In this document: positions 8,840 through 17,599 of the stretch, piece after piece
Layout: every line of letters begins with the position of its first letter
Numbering within the stretch: position 1 is the first letter of the stretch
Origin: Tritrichomonas musculus
Lineage: Eukaryota; Parabasalia; Tritrichomonadida; Tritrichomonadidae
Length of the DNA: 64,000 bases
Direction of reading: 5' to 3'
Assembly: GCA_039105265.1 (NCBI GenBank)
Contig: JAPFFF010000005.1
Location: 4,635,501 to 4,699,500, forward strand
Made by a program: the position numbers and the translations under genes
Notes under the pieces: model-generated
Told to the model about the DNA's origin: nothing
The model's database searches: none
What the model saw: only the letters and a program-made list of their open reading frames with translations

Positions 8840-11803
8840 ATGAGTTTCATTTTAAGCAACACTAATAGTCTGGTTTCAACAAACCCCCAAGATAAGCGCA
8901 GCAATAATTCTATATATCTCGATCTATCAGGATCCAGTTTCAATGGAAGTATAAAAGTTTTTGTCATCGGTATTCAATCAAATGGTCAACAAAAACTCTG
9001 TACAAATCGAGGTGAATACTTCAATGTTCAATCAAACAAAAAATACATACTCTATAATACAGTTTTTGAAGATGGTTGTCGCTCATGTTTTCTACAATTT
9101 TCAAAAAATGACCCAAATGATGTTATTTCCGGCATGTGGGAAGCAGATTCATCAAATGATGGAAGAGGTGAACTTTTATCGCGTGGCCTCTCTCTTGATT
9201 GTGATCTTATGGGTGCTCCAGATACATCTAATCACGAACTTGCCTGTTACAAGAAGAGCGAAAATGTATGGGATTCCTTACCGTTGGGCAAATCGAACAA
9301 CAGTTCCATCTACCTTAAAATGTTCAGCTGTGGTGGCAATGACTCATGCCAAGTTCAAATAATCGGATTGCAAAACGACAAAGAAGAAAACTGCACAAAT
9401 AAAAGTGACACTTTTATTGTCTCCAGCTGCAATAAATACATGATGTATAACACTGTCTATGAGAAAGGATATCGAAATGTCATGTTGAGATTCTTCTGCC
9501 AAAATCAGCCACAAGGACAATGGAGCGCCGATAGCATTCCAGAAAGCGGCTGCATTACGTTAACTGGAAACGGTTTTGTAAGCGGTGCCAAGAACACCAA
9601 AGACGAGGCATTTCATATTGATGAAGGAAATTGCATGACAAATGTCAGAGATAAAGGAACAAGTACATCTGTGTACTTGAATCTTTCGAAATCGAATTTT
9701 GGTGGAACAGTGAGAGTTTCAATCTATGGATGCAATGGAAGTGATGAATGCAACTGTACGAACAAGTGCGATTCTTTCGAAGTGTCGGCAGGAAAGAAGT
9801 ATATGATGTATAACACAGTTAACGAAAGAGGTTACAAGGCAGCGAAATTAGTTTTTACTAATCTCGATGGAAAAACAGTTGACGGTGTTTGGAGTCCTGA
9901 TTCTGCACCTGAAGGAGGTTGCATTGAATTGAAAGGTGTCGGTGGTCCATCTGGTTCAAAGAACATAAAAGACACAGATTTCAGATTTGATGGATCTGGC
10001 ATTTTTGTGACAGAGATGAGGTGGAAAGGCACGGATTCATCGGTTTATCTCAATCTAGTTGATTCAAAATTCAATGGATCTATCAACGTCTCAATTATCG
10101 GTTTTACCGATGGAAGGGAAGAAAACTGCACAAATAAAACTGACACTTTTTCTGTCACTGCAGGAAACAAGTACGAGCTTTACAATCTCGTCAAAGAGCG
10201 TGGTCATTCAAACGTTTTCCTGAAGTTCGTTGTCACCGATAACAAAACAATTGTCGGCAAATGGAGTCCTGATTATTCCCCTGAATCCGGTGTGATAAAA
10301 GTGACAGGTAATGAAGGTACATCGAGTTGTAGTCCGAGCCACAACTTGTCGTCTGCTCGAGTTCTAATCAAAGTGCCATACATCAATCAACTTGATGTTG
10401 CTGCTGGCTGCGAATCAGCAAGTGCAACAATGCTTCTTCAGTATTACAACGTCTCGATTTCTGTTCACGATTTCATCCACAAACACTTGGAGGTTCGTCC
10501 TTGGCGGCGTGAAAACGGGAGGCAAATTGCAGCGCATCCTGACTTTGCCTTTGTCGGTGATCCATACAAATCTAGCGGTTATAATTGCGGTTACGGTTGT
10601 TATGCACCTTGTATTGCACGTGCAATGACAACCGTTCTTGGGTATCGTTTTCAAGCTGTTTCTCAGATTGGAAGAGAATTGAAACAACTCGTTTCAGAGC
10701 ATATTGAAAAGGGAAGGCCAATTCTTATCTGGGCAACGATGAACATGACAAACGTGACAAATGGCTCGAGTTGGATTATCGATTATCCAGACGATAAGAA
10801 AGGTCAATCTTTTCAATGGAAAGGTGGCGAACATTGCCTTGTTCTCGTCGGTTATGATAATGATAATTACATTTTTAATGATCCGTACAGAAACAACGGC
10901 GTGTGCGCATTCCCAAAGAGTCGTGTTGAAAAGTGCTATAACGATCTTGGAAGACAGAGTGTTCACGTCTTTTCTCTGGAAGAAATTAAGTTCGATTTTT
11001 CAACCGCTGAAAAGTCGTATGAAGAAATACAGAAAATGGCGCTTGAAAAGGAAAACGAGATGCTGCAATCACTGATTCCAGGCGTTAAATTAACATTCGA
11101 CAAATCATACGAATTCACTATACAAGGCATCGCAAAAGTGAAGGTCACTTTGAAGCCCGCTGTAAAAGGAACGTTAAGCAAAGGGCCAAGTTGCATTTCA
11201 ATAAAATGCGGGAAAATGAAGCCAGATTTAGATTACAAAATCGAACACGAAGGAAACTTCATTAAATTTAAGAAAGGCAAAAATTTGTTGGATTCAATTT
11301 CCGGCGGTTTACAGTTAGGTGACAAATGGTTCAATTTGAGCGTCGATATGAAAATTCCTGAAAAAAAGTTAGGTGAAATTATATCAAAATTGACATTGAG
11401 CATAAACGACGGAATGTTGAAGTTCAGTTATGACTTCATTAAAAACGCGTACATCGTGTCAATCGAGCAAAAACTTCCGACAGGTGATTTGAAATGGATT
11501 GCAACGGTTGAGCTTGAAATAAGTTTGACCAAAAAACCGCCAAATTCACCTAATTTGCCACCAAGCGAAGCTGCAGCAATTGCCCTAACAGCGCTCGGCT
11601 TCTGCGCTCTTGTTGCTGTCGGCGCTGCATGCGTCGCTGCAGGTCCAATTGGAGTGGGTGCTGCTGCAGGTTCTGGAACTGCTGGAACGGTTGGAGGAAC
11701 GGTTATTGCTGTGAATTTTGCAAAAGATGTTGGAGCTGCTGCTGCATCGATTGCACTGATTTGTGGAAATCTGTTCAGTGGACGTGATCCTTTTCAACAA
11801 TAA
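8840..11803 (+). CDS. Four-repeat protein with C39-like cysteine peptidase domain
   Basis: About 987 residues from the ATG at 8840; an upstream in-frame ATG at 8798 would add a poly-lysine stretch encoded by an A-run and is less likely. Residues ~20-490 are four copies of a ~120-residue domain with the pattern SSVYLNL..S.FNGS..V.I.G, CTNK.DTF.V.AG.KY..YN.V.E.G and G.WSPDS.PE.G.I. Residues ~505-710 match the bacterial peptidase C39-like (papain-fold) family: VPYINQLDVAAGCESASATM with Cys ~522, GGEHCLVLVGYDNDNYIFND with His ~664, and NDPY. Residues ~910-980 are Ala/Gly-rich and hydrophobic (AAAIALTALGFCALVAVGAA), possibly a membrane hairpin. There is no N-terminal signal. GC content is higher than in neighbouring host genes, and a bacterial origin is likely. 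The substrate is unknown. Confidence 0.75.
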   Translation: MSFILSNTNSLVSTNPQDKRSNNSIYLDLSGSSFNGSIKVFVIGIQSNGQQKLCTNRGEYFNVQSNKKYILYNTVFEDGCRSCFLQFSKNDPNDVISGMWEADSSNDGRGELLSRGLSLDCDLMGAPDTSNHELACYKKSENVWDSLPLGKSNNSSIYLKMFSCGGNDSCQVQIIGLQNDKEENCTNKSDTFIVSSCNKYMMYNTVYEKGYRNVMLRFFCQNQPQGQWSADSIPESGCITLTGNGFVSGAKNTKDEAFHIDEGNCMTNVRDKGTSTSVYLNLSKSNFGGTVRVSIYGCNGSDECNCTNKCDSFEVSAGKKYMMYNTVNERGYKAAKLVFTNLDGKTVDGVWSPDSAPEGGCIELKGVGGPSGSKNIKDTDFRFDGSGIFVTEMRWKGTDSSVYLNLVDSKFNGSINVSIIGFTDGREENCTNKTDTFSVTAGNKYELYNLVKERGHSNVFLKFVVTDNKTIVGKWSPDYSPESGVIKVTGNEGTSSCSPSHNLSSARVLIKVPYINQLDVAAGCESASATMLLQYYNVSISVHDFIHKHLEVRPWRRENGRQIAAHPDFAFVGDPYKSSGYNCGYGCYAPCIARAMTTVLGYRFQAVSQIGRELKQLVSEHIEKGRPILIWATMNMTNVTNGSSWIIDYPDDKKGQSFQWKGGEHCLVLVGYDNDNYIFNDPYRNNGVCAFPKSRVEKCYNDLGRQSVHVFSLEEIKFDFSTAEKSYEEIQKMALEKENEMLQSLIPGVKLTFDKSYEFTIQGIAKVKVTLKPAVKGTLSKGPSCISIKCGKMKPDLDYKIEHEGNFIKFKKGKNLLDSISGGLQLGDKWFNLSVDMKIPEKKLGEIISKLTLSINDGMLKFSYDFIKNAYIVSIEQKLPTGDLKWIATVELEISLTKKPPNSPNLPPSEAAAIALTALGFCALVAVGAACVAAGPIGVGAAAGSGTAGTVGGTVIAVNFAKDVGAAAASIALICGNLFSGRDPFQQ

Positions 11804-11866
11804 AAGTAATGTATATTATTTGTCGAAAAAAGATTGTGACATTCAAACCAAATGGTTTTTGATATG

Positions 11867-11881
11867 ATTTCTAAAAGAAAT

Positions 11882-11929
<48 letters not shown>

Positions 11930-11947
11930 CCTCATTTCTTTTAGAAT
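11867..11947. repeat. Poly-T tract flanked by inverted repeat arms
   Basis: A run of about 46 T (11884-11929) is bracketed by ATTTCTAAAAGAAAT (11867-11881) and its near reverse complement ATTTCTTTTAGAATT (11934-11948). The arms could pair across the homopolymer. It lies just 3' of the C39-like gene. It may act in 3'-end formation of that gene or simply be slippage-prone DNA; only the structure is observed. Confidence 0.7.
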
Positions 11948-12545
11948 TAGCTATTTATTTTGAATCACCATACTATTGTAGTATATTTACAAATATCAGC
12001 CGAGAAAGAAATATAACCATTTTTTGTGAAAACTGTAAATAATTGATTTTTATTGAAAAAGATCGAAGCATTTTCAAATTTCAATTTCGAAGATTTTATA
12101 CTCTCAAAATATATTTGATAATTATTTTTGTAAGAATTTTGAAAAATAAAATTTAACAAAAATAAATATTAAATTATAATATTTTGAAATATATACTTTA
12201 ATTTATTATTTTTGTATATTCAAAAAATAAAGAAAAATTCAATTATACAAATATCGTTATTTCAATGATATCAATTTTGAGGAAGTTTATTTATCATTGA
12301 TTTTAAAATTACTTATAAATTCATGAATTTTCTTAATATAATCTATATTATTAGATATATTATTAATATAAGTTCATTAAATTAAATAAAAACTTTTTTA
12401 TTCCTAATTTTTCATTTTTTCAAAATATATTTGTAAAATAATTTTTTTTATTTCATTATTTTTTGAATTAATAAAAAAAAAATTCAGAGGATAAAAATTT
12501 ATTATATAAAACATTCAATTAAATTTATTTAGATATAAGGAGTTT
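11948..12545. other. AT-rich intergenic region
   Basis: No convincing gene or repeat. A short open frame on the minus strand (12159-11965) is of low complexity and lacks any recognisable motif. The stretch ahead of 12546 ends with TAAGGAGTTTATG, which only resembles a bacterial ribosome site by chance in this eukaryotic context. Confidence 0.5.
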
Positions 12546-13475
12546 ATGAATATTGAAATACAATCAGCAGAAATAGAAAACAATAGTACACATGAATTTA
12601 CTTTTACTAAACCAGTCAAACAATTTATGGCAGGATTTTCAAAGTGTTTCTTAAAATTTTCGAAAGAAGATCATCATATCAAAGAAATTTCAATCGATTT
12701 ATCTAATTCTGAGATCAAAGGAAATAAAGTTATTATTCAGCCTTTATTGAAAATGAAAGATTCATCTGATCATAATGAATCTCACAAATCTTCTATTACG
12801 ATTGTTGTAATTGCTGCAGTTAATGATGGTAATCATGACATTCATATGTATACTGCAATAAAAACGAATAAACTTATCGATCTACCTTTAATCAATGTAA
12901 GGCCAACTTTTATCAAATCACCTTTAACATATTCTTTTGTTCAGTATTCAAAATCAGATCATCATGTATATTCTTACTTTACAGAAATTGCACCTATTAT
13001 AAATTCTAATTCTTTTCTCTTAAAAGGGCAAACAGTTGTCCAAGATCAAAAATATCATTTTGGAAATGGAAAAGTTTCTGGTGGAGCAATTATTTATTAT
13101 GGAAAAGATCAAAATGTTTTATGCGCTGATTTTGATTCAAAGCAAATACTCCCGGATCATACTGGAAATATTGGTAATACACAAAAAATTTGCTTTGGAG
13201 ATGTACCAAAAGATTTCAATTGCGATAATTATGAATTTGGGTCTTTTATTAATAGTTATCACGTATCATTTGAAAATTCAACCGATCATCATGTATCATC
13301 AATCGAAATATCTGCTACTTTTAATGAAAGCAAACTCTTTTTAGAAGATGGAAAAGCTTATGCAAACATTTGCCTCAAATCGTTTTTATCAGATCGAGAC
13401 AAAAATAAATTCGACATTCCACATAATAATATTAAAGGCTTTGTTATTGCTTTAAATAAGAATCTTTCTGAATAA
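12546..13475 (+). CDS. Unrecognised 309-residue protein with three DHH motifs
   Basis: A complete open frame of 309 residues without signal peptide or membrane segment. Three spaced segments share a core: KQFMAGFSKCFLKFSKEDHH (residues ~24-43), TYSFVQYSKSDHHVYSYFTE (~129-148) and GSFINSYHVSFENSTDHHVS. Each reads as aromatic/beta-strand sequence followed by (E/S/T)DHH(I/V) and another beta-strand, suggesting two or three repeats of an all-beta module of roughly 100 residues, possibly metal- or ligand-binding through the paired histidines. Codon use is AT-rich and host-like. It has no close association with its neighbours. I do not recognise the family; lectin-like or bacterial-secreted beta modules are possible. 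Confidence 0.6.
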   Translation: MNIEIQSAEIENNSTHEFTFTKPVKQFMAGFSKCFLKFSKEDHHIKEISIDLSNSEIKGNKVIIQPLLKMKDSSDHNESHKSSITIVVIAAVNDGNHDIHMYTAIKTNKLIDLPLINVRPTFIKSPLTYSFVQYSKSDHHVYSYFTEIAPIINSNSFLLKGQTVVQDQKYHFGNGKVSGGAIIYYGKDQNVLCADFDSKQILPDHTGNIGNTQKICFGDVPKDFNCDNYEFGSFINSYHVSFENSTDHHVSSIEISATFNESKLFLEDGKAYANICLKSFLSDRDKNKFDIPHNNIKGFVIALNKNLSE

Positions 13476-13847
13476 ATACTATATTTTGATTAATTAGAAT
13501 ATTTTAAGTAAATTTTTTAAAAAATGATTGTATATCAAAAAAATTGTCAACAGCAAAAATTGGACATCACAATTTTGTGAGTAAATTGAAATTTTTGTGA
13601 TAAACTCACAAATTTGAATCATATTTAAAATTATTAATTCCCCATATTTTTTAATAAACAGCTTGAATCATTAAATTTGCAGTACCATCGGGTAATGGCA
13701 AATAACCTTATTGGCCAATATCACTTGAAAACTCAAATTTTTTGAGTTTAACCTCTGAAAAATAAAAAAAACTTATCGTCAAAAAACTGATGGTCAAAAT
13801 ATTATGAGGAATGCCGTATTGAGTTATGTACTGATCGTCAAAATTGA

Positions 13848-14045
13848 ATGGCTCTATTTTATCTAAACCAGTTTATTTTGCTTGCTCCAGGAATTCATCG
13901 TAATCCTTTTTGTGGAAGAAACTTTGAATACTTCTCTGAAGATCCATATTTATCTGGAATTTGTGCTTATCATGAAATGAATGATGTTCAATCATTCCCA
14001 GGATTAGGTGTTACTCTTAAGCATTTCTTCTGTAAAAAAATTTAA
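13848..14045 (+). pseudogene. Short GH3 fragment
   Basis: From about 13890 the frame reads [20 protein letters not shown] then [20 protein letters not shown], matching only about 50 residues of the GH3 genes at 4204 and 35812. It is bounded on both sides by unrelated AT-rich sequence and is a pseudogene scrap. It retains the ICAYHEM reading that is interrupted by a stop in the long copy. The region 13476-13847 before it holds nothing recognisable. Confidence 0.75.
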
Positions 14046-14244
14046 AATTTTTTTTATTTGAATTCATCAGAAATAGATTTTGAATTTGATAGGTCCTAAA
14101 GTCCTGTACTTTTAACAGTCCTAGTTACCTCACCTATTTTTTTGTTTATTTTTAGAAACAAAATTCATACCAGATAAAATATATTTTTGTTTTTTTATTA
14201 CATATAAAAATTTATTTGAAATATATTTAAATTCATGGTGAACT

Positions 14245-15327
14245 TTACTGGTGATTGTTGAAGAGAATATTGGCAGCATAATTTTCATTTTTGTCACATG
14301 CAAGGTATGTTTGAATAACTTCAATGAGAGGAAAGTTTCCTAATTGCTGTAGCCTTTGGATTGCATCTTGATCATCTTGAGGTAAAGTTGCAAGAATGTC
14401 TTCAGCTCTATTAGATGATGATCTTCTTTCTTCATCTGTAACTGGATTTGCTGGCTCTGGTAATTGTCCTTCTGGAAGAAAGTCTTGTTGTCCTCTGTGT
14501 TGCCTCTGAATTTGAGCAGTTCCTGTTAAATTGAGAAGTTGGGCAGCGAATGCAATAACTTGTTGAAATTCATTGGTTGGGAGTGGTTGAGCAGTGTGAT
14601 TTCTAATTCCATCTAGATCAAATCTATCTTGTGGTAAATTGCCGAATCTTTCAAGAATTTCTTCTGGATTCTGCCGAATTGTTGGCTGTGTAACTTCAAT
14701 AGCTTCAATGAAGTTTTCTAAAATACGGGGCTCAATTAATAATGATGCTGCCATTAAACCTATTGAAACAATTAAATCTTGATCATTTTCGTTTTCTTCG
14801 TGCATTGGAATGTTTCCAGAAAGCAAATATTCGGCTGCCACATGACTGTTTCCATGGGCAGCACGAAGAGCAGCTTCACAATCTTCTTTTGGAAATCCAA
14901 GTTCCATCAATGAATCAACTTTATGCTGAAATTCAAGCGTGTTTGTTTCGTCAGCATTTGCACTTGCTGATGCTCTTTGTGGATTTGAAATATTGTCTGT
15001 TTTTAATGGTGAACTTACATGTACATCTGGTGCTTTGTCTTCTGTTGGCAATGGTTTGGCTTCTGGAAGATTTGAATGTTGAATCGTCTTTGAAGTTGAT
15101 GGTTTTTGAGCATGAACCAATATAAAATCTTTTTCTCCAATATTTAATGATCCAATGGTGACATCATTATCAAGTGTTTTAGCTTTGAAAATCATTTTTA
15201 TATCTGATGATTGGCCTTCGCATTGCTCTTGTGCAATGTATTCCTTAGCATCATGAATTGTTGATTCTGGAAGAAATTCTTTTTTATATATTTTCTTTTG
15301 GACTGTTCGAAATGTAACAAGAACCAT
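14245..15327 (-). CDS. RAD23: RAD23-like ubiquitin receptor (UBL-UBA-XPCB-UBA)
   Basis: 360 residues from the ATG at 15327 (MVLVTFRTVQKKIYKKEFLP); an upstream ATG at 15354 would add nine residues before the ubiquitin fold, so the internal start is preferred. Domains in order: ubiquitin-like residues 1-75 (ending IGEKDFILVHAQ), a Ser/Pro-rich linker, UBA1 ~130-170 (VDSLMELGFPKEDCEAALRA), an XPC-binding-like helical segment ~215-255 (FIEAIEVTQPTIRQNPEEIL) and UBA2 at the C-terminus (RLQQLGNFPLIEVIQTYLAC). RAD23 proteins shuttle ubiquitylated cargo to the proteasome and stabilise the XPC/Rad4 damage sensor; they act in nucleus and cytosol. The size and order are normal and the frame is intact. 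This is the clearest housekeeping gene in the window. Confidence 0.88.
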   Translation of the reverse strand: MVLVTFRTVQKKIYKKEFLPESTIHDAKEYIAQEQCEGQSSDIKMIFKAKTLDNDVTIGSLNIGEKDFILVHAQKPSTSKTIQHSNLPEAKPLPTEDKAPDVHVSSPLKTDNISNPQRASASANADETNTLEFQHKVDSLMELGFPKEDCEAALRAAHGNSHVAAEYLLSGNIPMHEENENDQDLIVSIGLMAASLLIEPRILENFIEAIEVTQPTIRQNPEEILERFGNLPQDRFDLDGIRNHTAQPLPTNEFQQVIAFAAQLLNLTGTAQIQRQHRGQQDFLPEGQLPEPANPVTDEERRSSSNRAEDILATLPQDDQDAIQRLQQLGNFPLIEVIQTYLACDKNENYAANILFNNHQ

Positions 15328-15612
15328 TTTAAAAAAATAACTTATATTTGTCATTCTGTATTGCCTAAAATTTTAAAAATTTTTAAACTTTTTGAATGAA
15401 TACATATTTGACCAAAAATAAAGATTTTTGATTAGTTGGTCAAACAATCCACTTTTTTTCCAATATAATAAACAGATTGGTAATTGGTCGCCAGTATAAA
15501 ACTTTATTGTATTTCCATTTTTCTTTTGAATCAAATTTTTTCAATAAAGATGATAAACAGAAAATTCAATTTAGCACAACTGAAGCAAATCAAGATGCAA
15601 TTGAACTTTTAG

Positions 15613-16620
15613 ATGAAAATAAAGGGCCTTTATAATTTGCAACAACTTGAAGAAGATTATAAAAAATGTATAAAAATGGACATAAAAATTACAACAATTG
15701 GCGATTCCTCATTTGCCTATTGCACGATCAATGAAATAAAGTTTCATCCTAAATCAAAACTGACTGAAATACGCGAATATGCTTTTTATCAGGCGCAAAT
15801 TACAAGTGAATTTCAATTTCCGTGTTCAATTCACAACATCGGCAATTATTCGTTTGCATTCAGCAACTTACTGTCATCAATAACACTCCCAAATAGTGTT
15901 ACATCAATCGGTGATTATGCTTTTTCGAATTGCAAATCATTGAAATCAATAACACTCTCAAAAAGTGGAATAACAATTGGCGAATATGTTTTTTCTAATT
16001 GTGAATCATTGTCAAAAATAACACCCTCAGATGGTGTTTCATCGATTGGAAAACATGCTTTTAAAGGATGTGGCAAATTAGAAGCGATCACAGTTAGCTC
16101 AGGTAATCTACATTTTAAATCATTTGAAGGTGTCCTTTTCAACAAAGATGTGAGTGAACTTTTATACTATCCATCTGGCAAAAAGGCAACAACATATACA
16201 GTTCCGAACTCTGTCAAAACCATTGGTAACTTTGCTTTTTGGAGTTGCAAATCATTGTCATCAATAAAACTCCCAAATAGTGTTACATCAATTGGCAAAT
16301 CTGCCTTTTATTATTGCTGGTCATTGAAATCAATAACACTCTCAGATAGTATTGCATCAATCGGTGATTCTGTTTTTTATTATTGCAAATCATTAAAATC
16401 AATAACACTCCCAAATAGTGTTATATCAATCGGTGATTCTGCTTTTTCTAAATGCTATTCATTGTCATCAATAACTCTCTCAAATAATATTACATCAATC
16501 GGTGAATCTGCTTTTTCTCATTGCAGTTCATTGTTATCAGTAACACTCTCAAATAGCGATTCTGTTTTTTGGCGGTGCTCATTATTGCCATCAATAACAC
16601 TTTCAAATAATGTTGGATAA
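15613..16620 (+). pseudogene. Truncated BspA-like leucine-rich repeat gene (copy 1)
   Basis: Open frame of 335 residues made of Treponema-type LRR_5 units of ~23 residues (SITLPNSVTSIGDYAFSNCK and variants). From about 15690 it is nearly identical to the gene at 28674-31124, but two units are missing after IGNFAFWSCKSLSSIKLPN, and it stops after SITLSNNVG, where homology to the long copy ends abruptly. The first ~25 residues (MKIKGLYNLQQLEEDYKKC) do not match the long copy; no signal peptide is present. BspA-like proteins are surface proteins implicated in host or bacterial contact. This copy lacks both the secretory leader and the natural C-terminus, so it is called a pseudogene, though the frame itself is open. 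Confidence 0.7.
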
Positions 16621-16648
16621 AAATGGTTTTTCTTATGAAATTATATCA
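16619..16648 (+). repeat. 30-bp segment shared with two DBR1-linked duplications
   Basis: The stretch containing ATGGTTTTTCTTATGAAATT directly abuts the broken end of the BspA-like copy. It recurs at 33198-33227 and 44589-44618, where it lies inside the duplicated DBR1 upstream region. It marks a rearrangement junction. Confidence 0.6.
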
Positions 16649-16829
16649 TTTTTTTCATTTATTTTTCATTAATGTCAATTTTATTTTCATTTAATAAAAT
16701 TTTATGATAATTATCTTTATTACAATGCAGAATGATTCTGCAGATGCAGATAAAAAAGGAAGAAGAAAAAAAATAAAAATGATCAGTTAATTATTTATTA
16801 ATTGTTTTAAGGTTGAAAAAGAACTGAAG

Positions 16830-17261
16830 TCATTCTTTTTCTTTACTGGATGATACATCTGGAGTACCATTTTGAAACATTTTCTTCATTTGCATTTCGA
16901 TGAATGCTTGCATTTGGGCTTCCATTTCTTTTTGCTTTTCTGCCAATTTTCTTTCCATTTCGGCTTCCATATCTTTTTGTTTTTGGGCCATTTTTTTATC
17001 CAATTCCGTTTCCATTTCTTTTTTCTTGTCCTCCATTTGTTTATCTATTTGTGTTTCCATTTCTTTTTTCTTGTCCTCCATTTGTTTATCGATTTGTGTT
17101 TCCATTTCTTTTTTCTTGTCCTCCATTTGTTTATCTATTTGTGTTTCCATTTCTTTTTTCTTGTCCTCCATTTGTTTATCGATTTGTGTTTCCATTTCTC
17201 TTTTCTTGTCCTCCATTTGTTTATCAATTTTTGTTTCCATTTCTTTTTGCTTTTGTTTCAT
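16830..17261 (-). CDS. Coiled-coil repeat protein (KEMETQIDKQMEDKK units)
   Basis: 143 residues, almost entirely one long heptad-type coiled coil built from 15-residue units (KKEMETQIDKQMEDK), five near-identical and several diverged, followed by a short tail MFQNGTPDVSSSKEKE. The frame stays open upstream of the first ATG for about 45 codons (RPPPLDKTEITNELKTQ) to a stop, without another ATG, so a lost 5' part is possible. The 45-bp unit is a coding minisatellite prone to copy-number change. No enzymatic motif is present; a structural or scaffold role is the only reasonable guess. Confidence 0.5.
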   Translation of the reverse strand: MKQKQKEMETKIDKQMEDKKREMETQIDKQMEDKKKEMETQIDKQMEDKKKEMETQIDKQMEDKKKEMETQIDKQMEDKKKEMETELDKKMAQKQKDMEAEMERKLAEKQKEMEAQMQAFIEMQMKKMFQNGTPDVSSSKEKE

Positions 17262-17599
17262 TTGTGTTTTAAGTTCATTTGTAATTTCTGTTTTGTCTAG
17301 TGGTGGTGGCCTTTTAATTTCAGGTGAAATTTTATAAAATAATAAATTGATGGAATTATATAAAATGCTTGCTTGAAATTAAATAAAATTATTATAAAAA
17401 TTTCATTTAAAAAGTTTTTAGAATTATATTCAATACAATAAATTAATGTCATTAATTAGATTATGAAATTTGATGATTAAAAAAAAGTATTTAAACTAGA
17501 TCTGTTGGATTAAATAATTTTATTGGAATTTTATTAAATATTTGTTGTAATCCTATAAATTAATAATTGAAACTAGATAAAATAATTATGTTGAACTAT

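Noticed and set aside
16872-17337. Plus-strand frames of 120-145 residues over the coiled-coil gene
   Set aside because: They translate the complement of the 45-bp coding repeat into Phe/Ser/Cys-rich low-complexity sequence; the minus-strand heptad coiled coil is the sensible reading.
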